Below the pieces are notes generated by a model. It saw only the letters and a list, made by a program, of their open reading frames with translations. It was not told the DNA's origin and searched no databases. This document shows positions 1 through 8,186 of a DNA stretch of 64,000 nucleotides, piece after piece. How positions within the stretch are numbered: the stretch's first letter is position 1; every line of letters starts with the position of its first letter. Origin of the DNA: JAEYKI01 sp036679405 (GTDB lineage Bacteria; Bacillota; Clostridia; Christensenellales; Christensenellaceae); NCBI GenBank assembly GCA_036679405.1, contig JAVBVZ010000047.1:1-64000 (forward strand), read 5' to 3'. A program made the position numbers and the translations under genes.

Positions 1-40
1 ATACTACAATTTTGCCAGACCTGCTTATGCTCTTAATTAC

Positions 41-88
41 AAAACCCCTGCTCAGTTTAAAGCCGAGCAAGGGTTTTAAAGTTTTTTT
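41..88 (+). terminator. Terminator hairpin at left edge
   Basis: An imperfect inverted repeat (AAAACCCCTGCTC at 41-53 with GAGCAAGGGTTTT at 65-77, one C/A mismatch) is followed by AAAG and a T-run. On the plus strand it would end a transcript entering from the left of the window. It also lies just downstream of the minus-strand fsa gene, so it may serve both directions, although the T-run is better on plus. The stretch from 90 to 160 holds nothing else that I recognise. Confidence 0.75.
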
Positions 89-160
89 CTGTCCACTAAC
101 TATTGACCAGTTCAATATATGCGGAGTTTTCTTATTCTCACTTAAATTAATACTCTTTTT

Positions 161-847
161 TTACTTCTTATCCTTCAAATTAAGCCCTTCCACCTCATTG
201 ACCAGGGAAAAGAAATCCTGGGAGAAGTTTTCTTCCGCCGTGAAGGTGGCGTCGTGCCGGATCAATGCGCGCAGGACTTCCGGCGAGGCCGTTACCGCGC
301 CGATGCCGTGTTTGCATAAATCCAGAACCTGCTGTGTATTTTTAAAACTGGCCGCAAGAACATCCGCCTTTAAATTATGTATTTTAAACATGTCGTGAAT
401 GGTGCTGGCCACCTGCACGCCGTCCGAGCCCATGTTGTCCAAACGGTTCACATAAGGCGCGGTGTAACGCGCGCCCGCTTTGGCCGCCATAAAGGCCTGC
501 ATGGCCGTATAGATGGCCGTGGCCGTCACCCGGACGCCCTCTTTTGAAAGCAGGCTGATGGCGCGCATGCCGTCCGCCGTGACCGGCACCTTAATAAAAA
601 GGTTGTCGCCCAGTTCGCGCAGCATGAAATGCGCTTCTTCCAGCATGGTTTTGGAATCTTCCGAAACCAGCTGCGCGTGCAGCTGCGAATCCGCCGGCAA
701 GAGTTCCCGGATCAGCTTAAGCTGTTTAATGGGGTTTTTATGCTCGTGCATCAAAATGGTGGGATTGGTGGTCACGCCGTCATACGGGTAACATCCATAC
801 AATGATTCAATTTCTGTAAGGTTTGCGTTATCAATTAATACCAGCAT
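161..847 (-). CDS. fsa: Fructose-6-phosphate aldolase / small transaldolase family
   Basis: A 228-residue class I aldolase of the FSA/TalC subgroup. The family cleaves or forms fructose 6-phosphate-type ketoses through a Schiff-base lysine, in the cytoplasm. What is seen: the TTNPT motif at residues 26-30, and the active-site strand LFIKVPVT with the lysine at residue 86, matching the position in characterised FSA enzymes. Length is right for FSA rather than the ~320-residue classical transaldolase. The ATG is preceded by AAGAAGG at good spacing. It is a single-gene unit, divergent from the hydrolase gene that starts at 1070. Whether the true activity is FSA or transaldolase cannot be told from sequence alone. 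Confidence 0.85.
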   Translation of the reverse strand: MLVLIDNANLTEIESLYGCYPYDGVTTNPTILMHEHKNPIKQLKLIRELLPADSQLHAQLVSEDSKTMLEEAHFMLRELGDNLFIKVPVTADGMRAISLLSKEGVRVTATAIYTAMQAFMAAKAGARYTAPYVNRLDNMGSDGVQVASTIHDMFKIHNLKADVLAASFKNTQQVLDLCKHGIGAVTASPEVLRALIRHDATFTAEENFSQDFFSLVNEVEGLNLKDKK

Positions 848-1013
848 AATAATAAACCTTCTTTGCTTACCGGGCGCACCTGCGCCCCTACCGTTTTCCG
901 CGCTTATATCCGGCGCTTATATCCGCCCCGTTTGCCGGGATGCGGCGCTTTTATTATAGCCCCATTCCTTTGGGCGGTCAATCTTTGCGCCGCAAATGCC
1001 GCGCCCTTCCCCG

Positions 1014-1043
1014 TCGACTTTTCCCGTCCTTTCATAGTATACT
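1014..1043 (+). promoter_or_regulatory. Putative sigma-A promoter of the MBL-fold gene
   Basis: TCGACT at 1014-1019 and TATACT at 1038-1043, 18 bases apart, followed about 26 bases later by the start codon at 1070. The -10 matches the consensus well and the -35 moderately (4 of 6). Confidence 0.45.
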
Positions 1044-1069
1044 GTTTGCAAAGAAAGGCGGGCCAAAAG

Positions 1070-1762
1070 ATGGAACGGATTGTTATGCTTGACATCACTT
1101 TTAAATTTCCCGGCGCGAAGGACGCTATCCACCCCGTTTTGCTTAAAAGCGGCAATGCCCTTGCGCTTACAGACTGCGGCTATCCCGGTTTTCTGCCGGA
1201 CATGGAGCGCGCAATAAAGGGCGCGGGCTTTTCCGCCGATGCGCTGACGCATATTATTTTAACGCACCACGACTTTGACCACATGGGGGCCGCGGGCGCT
1301 TTTAAGCAAAAATACCCCGGCATTAAAATTGTTGCCGGAAAAGAAGAAGCCCCGTATATTTCCGGCCAGAAAGAATCTCCCCGCCTTTTGCAGGCGCGTG
1401 AAATGCAAAAAACGCTTCCCGCCGAAAAACAGGCTTTTGGCCGCAAATTTTGTGAAATTGTAAGCAGCGTGCAAAGCGTTGCCGTGGATATTGAAGTCTC
1501 AGGCGGCGAGCGCCCCGCCTTTTGCGGCGGCATTCAAATTGTGGCCACGCCGGGGCACACCCCCGGCCACATTTCTGTTTTTGCGGAGGAGGAAAGCACG
1601 CTGATCACCGGCGACGCCGCGGTGCTGGAAGACGGCCGCCTTGCGGTTGCAAACCCCGCCTTCACCCTGGATATTTCTGAGGCCGAAAGATCTCTTTTGA
1701 AAATAAAGAATTACGGCGCCGAAAAAATCATCTGTTACCACGGGGGCGTTTTGTACCCTTAA
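1070..1762 (+). CDS. MBL-fold metallo-hydrolase
   Basis: A 230-residue metallo-beta-lactamase-fold protein. The metal-binding signature THHDFDHMG (about residues 65-73), the later GHTPGHISV histidine motif (about 165-173) and the TGDA aspartate motif are all present, so the binuclear metal site should be intact. The third position of the first motif is Asp rather than His, a variant common in glyoxalase II-like and lactonase-like members. Substrate is not predictable. The frame stays open upstream to 863, but I place the start at the ATG at 1070, which has AAAGGCGGG upstream and gives the normal family N-terminus. No signal peptide. Confidence 0.8.
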   Translation: MERIVMLDITFKFPGAKDAIHPVLLKSGNALALTDCGYPGFLPDMERAIKGAGFSADALTHIILTHHDFDHMGAAGAFKQKYPGIKIVAGKEEAPYISGQKESPRLLQAREMQKTLPAEKQAFGRKFCEIVSSVQSVAVDIEVSGGERPAFCGGIQIVATPGHTPGHISVFAEEESTLITGDAAVLEDGRLAVANPAFTLDISEAERSLLKIKNYGAEKIICYHGGVLYP

Positions 1763-1768
1763 AAAAAT

Positions 1769-1804
1769 AAAAGCCCAAAAAAGCAAAGCTTTTAAGGGCT
1801 TTTT
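1769..1804. terminator. Bidirectional terminator
   Basis: AAAAGCCC and GGGCTTTT flank an A/T-rich loop that can itself pair (AAGC...GCTT). T-runs lie on both sides. It separates the converging MBL-fold gene and pilT. Confidence 0.8.
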
Positions 1805-1814
1805 ATGCGTATGT

Positions 1815-2879
1815 TTATCCTTCCGACGTTTTGAGGAGCATATGGTCGTAATCCATACAATAGGTGAGCGCGATATCCCGAGTAATTTTGCCTTCTTTCC
1901 AAAGGTTTAAAATGCTCAGGTCCATGGTGGTCATTCCCTCGTTTTGCCCGGAGAATATGGCGGACTCTATCTGGTGGCTCTTTTGCTCCCGTATTAAGTT
2001 GCGGATGGCCGGCGTAACATGCATGATCTCAAAAGCCGGGATCATGGCCCCGTCCCGCCCGGGCAGAAGCTGCTGGGAAACCACCGTTTGCAGCACCATG
2101 GAAAGCTGCATGCGTATCTGGTGCTGCTGCGCCGGCGGAAAAACGTCTATGATGCGGTCTATTGTGTTCGCCGCGCCGATGGTGTGCAGGGAAGACAGCA
2201 CCAGCTGTCCGGTCTCCGCAGCCGTCATGGCCACGCTTATGGTCTCAAGGTCCCGCATTTCCCCTAAAAGGATCACGTTTGGGGTCTGCCGCAGGGAAGC
2301 GCGGAGCGCCGTTAAATATGTGTCGGTATCAGAAGAAATCTCACGCTGGCTCACCACGCTTTTTTTATGCCGGTGTATGTATTCCAGCGGGTCTTCCAGC
2401 GTAATGATGTGACAGCTGCGCGTGTCGTTTATTTTGTCTATGATGCACGCAAGGGTGGTGGATTTGCCGCTCCCGGAAGCGCCGGTCACCAGCACCAGCC
2501 CTTTTGTTTTTTTGCTGATATCCATAACCGTTTCCGGGATATGCAGCTTGCGGTAATCCGGAATGGAAAACCGGATGATGCGGATGACCGCCGCCAACGT
2601 ATTTCTTTGCCGGTAAACGTTTACACGGAAACGCCCCACCTTGCTTAAAGAAAAGGAAAAATCATCGTCGCCCGTTTCCACCGCCGTCTCAAAATGCTTG
2701 GTATGGTTAAGCTCATAAATGCTGCGCACCAAACGTTCGGTGTCTTCCGGGCGGAGCCCTTCATCCGCCTGCTTTACGATATCATTGTCAATCTTAAAGC
2801 AAAGCGGCAGGTTGGAAATAATAAAAATATCCGACGCCTGCTTTTCCATTGCGCTTTTTAAAATACCGCCTATATCCAT
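1815..2879 (-). CDS. pilT: PilT-family retraction ATPase
   Basis: A 354-residue secretion/twitching ATPase. Walker A GASGSGKS lies at residues 133-140, the Walker B region NVILLGEMRD at 201-210, and the PilT-specific AIRNLIRE motif at 291-298, which is the hallmark separating PilT from the assembly ATPases PilB/GspE. The family powers depolymerisation of type IV pili at the inner face of the membrane. It is the last gene of the minus-strand pilus-like operon that begins with the transglutaminase lipoprotein. RBS GGAGGGAAA is close to the ATG. No assembly ATPase is found in the window, so either it lies elsewhere or this protein acts alone here. Confidence 0.92.
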   Translation of the reverse strand: MDIGGILKSAMEKQASDIFIISNLPLCFKIDNDIVKQADEGLRPEDTERLVRSIYELNHTKHFETAVETGDDDFSFSLSKVGRFRVNVYRQRNTLAAVIRIIRFSIPDYRKLHIPETVMDISKKTKGLVLVTGASGSGKSTTLACIIDKINDTRSCHIITLEDPLEYIHRHKKSVVSQREISSDTDTYLTALRASLRQTPNVILLGEMRDLETISVAMTAAETGQLVLSSLHTIGAANTIDRIIDVFPPAQQHQIRMQLSMVLQTVVSQQLLPGRDGAMIPAFEIMHVTPAIRNLIREQKSHQIESAIFSGQNEGMTTMDLSILNLWKEGKITRDIALTYCMDYDHMLLKTSEG

Positions 2880-2899
2880 CTGCCGTTTCCCTCCGTTTT

Positions 2900-3433
2900 T
2901 CAGTCCCCCTGCCAGATCTCCTGCGTTTGTTCTTCATAGCTGAAATCTACCGTGGTCTGCGTATGGTATTCGGCAATGCTCAGATTGCCGTTTTCATCCA
3001 CCGTAAGCCGCATAACCATGCCCACCGGGCCTTCGCCCGAAAGAGTGGCCGTTACGGTTGCGTCCCTGCCGCCGTCCTGCACGCTCACGCCCTCCAGAAG
3101 CGCAAGCTCGCCTAAGAGTTCTGTTCGCGTTTTGCCCTGCTTTTCTCCCCCGCGCAATATTCCGTCTATCTGCGCCAGCAGTTCCTGCATACGGGCGGAC
3201 ACGTCATAATATTGCGTCACGCTCTGCGCGTTTTTTTGGGTGAGGCGCATCTCCGCGCGCGCGGTTGAAAGGGTAAGAAGGCCAAAAGTGGTAAGGCAAA
3301 GCATCACAAACACCATAAGAATGGATATGCCGCCTATGCTTACCGTTCTTCCCTGTTCGTTTTTTTTGCGGATCCCCTTAAAAGACGGGCTTTTCAGGGC
3401 GCCGCCTTTTTTAGCTGCCTGCGTTTTCATCAT
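2900..3433 (-). CDS. Membrane-anchored protein of pilus-like operon (PilX-like position)
   Basis: 177 residues. A basic, Lys/Arg-rich N-terminus of about 30 residues is followed by one hydrophobic helix (GGISILMVFVMLCLTTFGL) and then a soluble region rich in charged and polar residues. This is the architecture of PilX/GspK-type minor pilins, which carry a single N-terminal helix, but no GFTLIE-type prepilin peptidase site is visible. I do not recognise a named family. The start overlaps the end of the next upstream gene by 23 bases, so translation is probably coupled. It is likely part of the pilus-like machine encoded by this operon. Confidence 0.7.
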   Translation of the reverse strand: MMKTQAAKKGGALKSPSFKGIRKKNEQGRTVSIGGISILMVFVMLCLTTFGLLTLSTARAEMRLTQKNAQSVTQYYDVSARMQELLAQIDGILRGGEKQGKTRTELLGELALLEGVSVQDGGRDATVTATLSGEGPVGMVMRLTVDENGNLSIAEYHTQTTVDFSYEEQTQEIWQGD

Positions 3434-3848
3434 ACTCTATCCCCAAATAGCGTTTTGCACGCACCGCGTAGATCTCTTTGCCTTCTTTTTGTATGGAAAC
3501 ATCCGAAACCAGCATACCCTCATTTTGGGTAACGCCTATCTGCGCAAGGTAGGCTTCATCTTCCGCATCCGTTTGGTTCCAGCCGCTGTCAAAATAAACC
3601 ACATACCCGTTTGCGTTCTGCGCAAAAGAAGCGGACAGCGCCTGCCCATCTCCGCCCGTGGAAAGCACTTCTTCGGTAATTGCCTGCGCCTTCACCACCG
3701 CCCGGTTCAGGGCGTACGCGTCGGCGGAAGAGCGGCTCCCCTGCACAAACAACTGCAGCACAATGGAGCTGGTCAGGGTAAAAATGAACAGCGTAATTAA
3801 AAATTCTATTAAATAACGGCCGCTTTTAGATGACCTTATCTGCTTCAT
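3411..3848 (-). CDS. Pilin-like protein with prepilin-type N-terminus
   Basis: 145 residues. The N-terminus KSG-RYLIEF-LITLFIF resembles a class III prepilin signal: a short basic leader, a glycine at residue 10, Glu at +5 and a hydrophobic helix. The remainder is a small soluble domain. This is the best prepilin peptidase substrate in the operon, although the residue after the glycine is Arg rather than Phe/Met. RBS GGGAGGAG precedes the ATG. It probably contributes a minor pilin or pseudopilin; there is no sequence similarity I can name. Confidence 0.7.
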   Translation of the reverse strand: MKQIRSSKSGRYLIEFLITLFIFTLTSSIVLQLFVQGSRSSADAYALNRAVVKAQAITEEVLSTGGDGQALSASFAQNANGYVVYFDSGWNQTDAEDEAYLAQIGVTQNEGMLVSDVSIQKEGKEIYAVRAKRYLGIEYDENAGS

Positions 3849-3858
3849 ACGCTCCTCC

Positions 3859-4338
3859 CTAACCGCCCAGGCCGGGCAGATAAACGCGAACGCCTTCGCT
3901 GGTCCCCTGGCTGGTGGTCATATCCACGGCGAGCATGTCGCCGCTTGCGCTCATATCCACACCGCTCACACGAACGATTTCTTCACCATACTGCTTTTGC
4001 AGTTCCTTATCCTTACTTTGGTAAACTTCAAAAAGCGCGCCGTCATAATAATAGATATACGTCACGTATTCCCCGCCGGTGGAACTGTCGTAAATTTCAA
4101 GGACCGCGCCGCCGTCCGCTTGCTCCACCCGGACGTCCGGGCCGGACGCCGCGCGCACTTTATTTGTGATATATGAAAGCGTGGTACGGATCTCATAACT
4201 GTCGTCCATGCGGTCCATGGTTTTTTGATAGACCCCGCCGCCCGCGCTTACCAGCAGCAAAAAGACAAAAGCAAATACGCAGAACAAAACAAGCATGGTA
4301 AGGAAAATATAAAAATTCATTTTGCCCGTGTTTCGCAT
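3859..4338 (-). CDS. DUF4860-like membrane-anchored protein
   Basis: 159 residues. One N-terminal hydrophobic helix (residues ~8-32) precedes an extracytoplasmic domain containing the pattern YEIRTTLSYITNKVRA and a tyrosine-rich strand (VTYIYYYDGALFEVY). This resembles DUF4860 proteins, which I recall from clostridial pilus-like operons; function unknown. The Y..RTTLSYI-NKVR segment is reminiscent of PilW/ComGF-type minor pilins. RBS AAGGAGAAG at good spacing. Ten bases separate it from the next gene. Confidence 0.65.
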   Translation of the reverse strand: MRNTGKMNFYIFLTMLVLFCVFAFVFLLLVSAGGGVYQKTMDRMDDSYEIRTTLSYITNKVRAASGPDVRVEQADGGAVLEIYDSSTGGEYVTYIYYYDGALFEVYQSKDKELQKQYGEEIVRVSGVDMSASGDMLAVDMTTSQGTSEGVRVYLPGLGG

Positions 4339-4347
4339 TTCTTCTCC

Positions 4348-4656
4348 TTATTTTTCCCGCACAATAACGTCCGGCATAATGTTCTGGGCATAGGCTTCGT
4401 AATAAACAAAATATTTTTCACGGTCTACCTGCACGCCGTAATTTTGCTCCAAATACTCCACGCTGGGCGGATAGGCCCCTTCAATGGCATAGCACTGTAT
4501 CACCGCCCGGCGGATGGCCTTTTCCGTAATCATAAGGCCTTCCGCAGCCGACTGGCTTGCAACCGAACGGACGCCCACCAGCACCAGGACAATGATCAGG
4601 GCCAGTACGGCAACCTGAAAAATATAATTTTTAACCGTGCGAAAAAATCTGCCCAT
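4348..4656 (-). CDS. Small pilin-like membrane protein
   Basis: 102 residues. An N-terminal helix (about residues 12-30, VAVLALIIVLVLVGV) is followed by AIRRAVIQCYAIEGAYPPSV, a segment typical of pilin-like proteins in which a long N-terminal helix leads into a short domain (compare the Y.EG.YP motif of many pseudopilins). There is no canonical prepilin cleavage site: no glycine sits immediately before the helix. Function is inferred from its place between the PilC-like gene and the other pilin-like genes. Confidence 0.65.
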   Translation of the reverse strand: MGRFFRTVKNYIFQVAVLALIIVLVLVGVRSVASQSAAEGLMITEKAIRRAVIQCYAIEGAYPPSVEYLEQNYGVQVDREKYFVYYEAYAQNIMPDVIVREK

Positions 4657-4666
4657 TTGACCCTAC

Positions 4667-5731
4667 TTATCCAATCATAGACATAATATTGATGAGCGGC
4701 AGCATGACCGATATCAGCAGCACGCCGATCACCGCAGACAAAACCGCAATCATCACCGGCTCAATTACGCCGGAAACGCGGTTAAAGTTGTCCCCAACTT
4801 CTTCGTCATATACTTCCGCTATCTTCTGCATCGCTTTATCCAGATGCCCGGACTTAAGGCCGATCTTTACCAGCCGGTTTTCGGTATCTGAAAAGATGCC
4901 GCACTGGTCTATCGCGCGTCCCCACGGAACGTTCTGCGCGGCCAGCCGTTTCATTTCTTCTATTTTTGCCGCCACACCCGGGTTGTCCACCGTGGAGGCG
5001 GCCATTTCCACCGCCGGTTCGGGCGGGATGCCGCTTACCAGCTGTATGGACATGGCGGAAGCAAACTTGCCCGTTGCAATTTTTGCCGACATGCCTTTGG
5101 TAGGCGGAAATTTTGCGGTGAACCCGGACAGCGCCTGCGCGCCCGCCTTGCTTTTCCACACCGCCAGCAGTATGGCGATCAGCGCAAACAAGACGATGAG
5201 CACAATAAAGATGACCGTGCCTGCCGCCGCGCTGAAATCCATGGCGGCGGACGTTGCGTCCGAAGCGCCGCTTCCAAGTTCCATATATACCTGGCGGAAC
5301 ACGGGCATCACGCTGTTCATTAAAACAAAGATCACGCCCGCCATGATGCCAATGAGTATCATAGGGTACAAAACCGCGCTTCTGATCTGGTTTTGAAACG
5401 TTTGCAGACGGTCGTAATGGATGGCCAGCGATTCAAGCGTGTCGTCCAGGCGCCCGGATTTTTCACCGATCTTCACCATTCTGATAAGATACTCCGGGAA
5501 AATGCCGCCCGCCTCCAGGCCGGAAGAAAGCTTCCCGGTCTCTTCCACCCGGCGGGAAGCCTTTAGATACGCTTCCTTAAGGCCGCCGCCGGGCATGTCT
5601 CCTACGATGGTCTCAATACTCTGCGCCACCGAAACGCCCGCCCGGATCAGCATGGAGGCCTGCTCGCAAAAAGCGGCGATCTCTTCATACGACGCGGCCC
5701 TTTTTCCTTTGTTTTTCCCCTTTTCAGGCAT
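4667..5731 (-). CDS. pilC: PilC/GspF-family platform membrane protein
   Basis: 354 residues, the inner-membrane platform protein of type IV pili and type II secretion. Two copies of the GspF helical domain are visible (about residues 15-135 and 220-340); each carries the family pattern of a cytoplasmic helical domain with a VKIGEKSGRLD or VKIGLKSGHLD motif followed by hydrophobic segments (about 120-145, 170-192 and 320-350). The machine recruits the ATPase through this protein. RBS GGGAGGGG. It sits directly downstream of the transglutaminase lipoprotein (18 bases) and upstream of the pilin-like genes. Confidence 0.9.
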   Translation of the reverse strand: MPEKGKNKGKRAASYEEIAAFCEQASMLIRAGVSVAQSIETIVGDMPGGGLKEAYLKASRRVEETGKLSSGLEAGGIFPEYLIRMVKIGEKSGRLDDTLESLAIHYDRLQTFQNQIRSAVLYPMILIGIMAGVIFVLMNSVMPVFRQVYMELGSGASDATSAAMDFSAAAGTVIFIVLIVLFALIAILLAVWKSKAGAQALSGFTAKFPPTKGMSAKIATGKFASAMSIQLVSGIPPEPAVEMAASTVDNPGVAAKIEEMKRLAAQNVPWGRAIDQCGIFSDTENRLVKIGLKSGHLDKAMQKIAEVYDEEVGDNFNRVSGVIEPVMIAVLSAVIGVLLISVMLPLINIMSMIG

Positions 5732-5749
5732 TGTTTGCCCCTCCCAAAA

Positions 5750-6715
5750 TTAATACCATTTTACAGCCGTGTATTTTTCACTGTCTCCCGCGTCCGGGTA
5801 ATTTGCCGCCCCGAACGTAGAATCTGCAATCTGCCAGTTTTCCCCGTCAAAATAAATAGCGGACCGGACCCAGCCCACATCCCGGATGAAAATTTCGTTC
5901 CACGCATGATAAACGTCTACGCCCTGCACATATCCCATTACCAGGCGCACCGGGATCCCCTGCGCCCGCAGCATGGCGGCCAGCAGCGCGGAATAGTCGT
6001 AGCAGATGCCTTTGCTGGTGGCAAGCGTCTCGTCCACGTTGGGCAGATAGCCCGTTTCTACCGTGTCCGCCTTCTGCTGGTCGTATTTTATATTGTCTAC
6101 AATATAACCGTAAACTTCCGCCGTTTTTTCAAGGTCGCTTTTGGCCGCTTCAGTCAGCACAAAAGATTCGCTCACCGCATTGCTCTCCGGGGTGTAGTCT
6201 ACGATCTTGCTGGGCAAAAGGTAGGGTGCAAATTCACTGGCCAAAGTAACGTTTCTGGACGCGGCCATCAGCTGCGCGTATTTGTCGCCCTCTATGTTTT
6301 CAAAAACAGCTACGGTATACTCTCCGTCGCCCATCTGCAGCGGATACGTTTCAAACGGAGTGGTCCCTTTAAAATCGTAGAAATATTTTTCGTCTCCTTT
6401 GGAGACCTGCACTTTTATCTTTTTATCCGGCACCGTTTCACTGCTCACGGTGATATAGCCGTCTGCGCTGTTTGAAAAATCTATGACATAGCCTTCTTCC
6501 GAACGCTCCGTATCTTCAAGCGGCTGCTCAGGCATAACAACGCCCGCCTTGAGCGCTTCCAAATCTTCTTTGCTCAAAGCCTGCGGGGTTTCGGTCTCGG
6601 CCGCCTGTGCCACGTCCACGGATGCGGCCCGGGTCTGCGCCGCAACGCCGCCCGAACACCCGGCAGCCGTGCCCAGAAATAATGCCATCAATAATACAAG
6701 AGCACAAACTCGCAT
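5750..6715 (-). CDS. Transglutaminase-like lipoprotein
   Basis: About 321 residues from the ATG at 6715. The first 20 residues form a lipoprotein signal (MRVCALVLLMALFLGTAAGC) with the lipobox cysteine. A central beta-rich region precedes a transglutaminase-like core with all three catalytic elements: Cys in SKGICYDYSAL, His in YHAWNEI and Asp in QIADSTFG. Such proteins act at the cell surface as cysteine proteases or crosslinkers; the substrate is unknown. The frame is open 33 codons further upstream, but only the 6715 start has a GAGGA RBS and puts the signal sequence at the N-terminus. As first gene of the pilus-like operon it may process or crosslink an exported partner. Confidence 0.8.
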   Translation of the reverse strand: MRVCALVLLMALFLGTAAGCSGGVAAQTRAASVDVAQAAETETPQALSKEDLEALKAGVVMPEQPLEDTERSEEGYVIDFSNSADGYITVSSETVPDKKIKVQVSKGDEKYFYDFKGTTPFETYPLQMGDGEYTVAVFENIEGDKYAQLMAASRNVTLASEFAPYLLPSKIVDYTPESNAVSESFVLTEAAKSDLEKTAEVYGYIVDNIKYDQQKADTVETGYLPNVDETLATSKGICYDYSALLAAMLRAQGIPVRLVMGYVQGVDVYHAWNEIFIRDVGWVRSAIYFDGENWQIADSTFGAANYPDAGDSEKYTAVKWY

Positions 6716-6929
6716 TTCTTTTGTATTCCTCATCCATGCAAAGCGGCAGCATACGCCTTTTTTCAAGGCCGCTTTTTTGTTTTTATACTTCAACAAATCA
6801 CAAGATTCGCACATTTAATATGAACCGGTGTGCATTCCTTATCCATATTATAGTACGATATCTGTTCTTTGTCATTAAATTTGATCTTTTGGGAAATCCG
6901 GATATGCCTTTTAAATCACCGGTTTTTTT

Positions 6930-6969
6930 AAAAAACAAAAACGCCCGTCTGCCTTGCCGCGGACGGCTT
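6930..6969 (-). terminator. Terminator after the zinc-ribbon gene
   Basis: On the minus strand GCCGTC and GACGGGC form a stem followed by GTTTTTGTTTTTT. It ends the transcript of the gene at 7008-7628. The rest of 6716-7007 is A/T-rich and probably holds the promoter of the pilus-like operon, which I could not assign. Confidence 0.65.
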
Positions 6970-7007
6970 TCAAAGAACGTTTACAGGAAGGGCGACTGAA
7001 AAGCCCT

Positions 7008-7628
7008 TTACCTTTTGTATTTAAGTTTTGTTCCAAAAAATCGGGTCAGCAAATCTTTTATTGACCGGTCCGCCGACTGGGAATGCGCAAACTTAAGCGT
7101 TTCTCCGCCTGCCAGCGTAAAATGCAGCTTGCCCTGCGTAACATTGGAAGCGGAATCGTCGTAATCCACCGTTTCTGAAAAGCCGCGGAACAAAACGCCG
7201 GTGATGCTTCCGTACGGGATCTGCACGTTTAGAGGGTCTTCCGCCAGGATAGCGGCTTCGGTCATCCGGTAATATTTTTTATAATAATCCGCCCAAAAGC
7301 CTACCATTGCGGCACTTCCCGAGAAAAAGCCTTTGCCCTGGGCTTTGAGCTCTGCCGAAAGCCTTGCGTTTTCAGCTTTCTGCAACGCGGGCGTGAGATA
7401 GGCGATCAGCAGTTTGTCCGGCATAAACACAATATTGCACGGCGTCATTTTGAACATTGAATACTTCCGCTGCGCGCCGAACACCCAAACGACCCCGCTG
7501 TTTGCGCTTTGCGCAGGTTCCCGGACGGGCCGTGGCGCCTGCGGCTGTCCGGCGTCCGTCCTGGTGCCGCAGCCTGTGCAAAAGTTGCTTCCCGCCTTGA
7601 TTTCCGTTCCACATTTTGTGCAAAACAT
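7008..7628 (-). CDS. Zinc-ribbon protein of unknown function
   Basis: 206 residues. The N-terminus carries a zinc-ribbon (MFCTKCG-x8-FCTGCGT, two CxxC pairs), followed by a Pro/Ala-rich linker and a mixed alpha/beta domain of about 150 residues that might be PH-like; I do not recognise a specific family. No signal peptide or membrane helix. The frame allows ATGs at two upstream codons, but GGGGGGA lies six bases from the ATG at 7628 and would overlap or crowd the others. It has its own promoter and terminator, so it is monocistronic. Confidence 0.7.
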   Translation of the reverse strand: MFCTKCGTEIKAGSNFCTGCGTRTDAGQPQAPRPVREPAQSANSGVVWVFGAQRKYSMFKMTPCNIVFMPDKLLIAYLTPALQKAENARLSAELKAQGKGFFSGSAAMVGFWADYYKKYYRMTEAAILAEDPLNVQIPYGSITGVLFRGFSETVDYDDSASNVTQGKLHFTLAGGETLKFAHSQSADRSIKDLLTRFFGTKLKYKR

Positions 7629-7697
7629 AGTCATTCCCCCCAAGATTTTATTGCATTTCTGATGGGCCTGAATAGCTAAAGACAGCCTTACTTTTTC

Positions 7698-7726
7698 ATT
7701 TTATTTCATAGATTTACAAAGGTCAA
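7698..7726 (-). promoter_or_regulatory. Sigma-A promoter of the zinc-ribbon gene
   Basis: Read on the minus strand: TTGACC at 7726-7721, 17 bases, TAAAAT at 7703-7698, about 70 bases before the start codon at 7628. Confidence 0.7.
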
Positions 7727-7801
7727 TAAAATTTACGCCTCGAAAAACATCTGCGGCCTTCTGAGGCCTTTGCTGCAAAACACGGGCTTTTTAAGGTATA
7801 T

Positions 7802-7825
7802 AAAAACCGCCTTCCGGCGGTTTTT
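7802..7825 (-). terminator. Terminator overlapping a stop codon
   Basis: AAAAACCGCC-TTCC-GGCGGTTTTT. The TAA of the GIY-YIG-like gene (7826-7824) lies inside the upstream arm, so translation and termination are closely linked. Confidence 0.85.
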
Positions 7826-8186
7826 AAATTCTTTTGCGGTAAAGCTCCATACCTTCTTTTTCAAACTTCTCTTCCCATATCATGCGCAGCAGTTCAAGTT
7901 CTTCGCTGTAGTCCGTTTTTGTTTCGTCCTTGTCGTACTTGAGCTTCTCCAAAATCTCCACGGTAAAATGCGCTGCGCCCTTTTCGCTCCATGCCTTTTG
8001 CAGTTCGCGATTCGGGTGTGTGCCTCCGTTCAGGCGGACCAGAGCGCCGTTCATAACGCCGCGCAGGTCGGGCGTTGCCTGAATAAAACATTTGTTTCCC
8101 TCCGACGGGCGGATGATAAAGGCACCCATATCCGGCTTTGTCATTTTATACAGCTTTTTCAGCTCCCGTTTCCGGTCTGTTTGCAT
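7824..8186 (-). CDS. GIY-YIG-like protein with degenerate active site
   Basis: 120 residues from the ATG at 8186. The segment MGAFIIRPSEGNKCFIQATPDLRG aligns by pattern with the GIY-YIG fold (G-x-F-x-I-R ... G-K-x-F-x-G), and HPNRELQKAW plus HFTVEILEKL match a small family of GIY-YIG-fold proteins found in Bacillota. The GIY motif is AFI and the YIG motif is CFI-Q, so the two catalytic tyrosines are missing and nuclease activity is doubtful. The frame extends upstream, but AGGAGGAAAAC sits just before 8186. It overlaps the DUF2087 gene by 41 bases and is cotranscribed with it. Confidence 0.65.
   Translation of the reverse strand: MQTDRKRELKKLYKMTKPDMGAFIIRPSEGNKCFIQATPDLRGVMNGALVRLNGGTHPNRELQKAWSEKGAAHFTVEILEKLKYDKDETKTDYSEELELLRMIWEEKFEKEGMELYRKRI

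Noticed and set aside
863..1069. N-terminal extension of the MBL-fold gene
   Set aside because: The frame stays open for 69 codons upstream of 1070, but it has no RBS, reads as low-complexity basic sequence and contains a better candidate promoter for the 1070 start.
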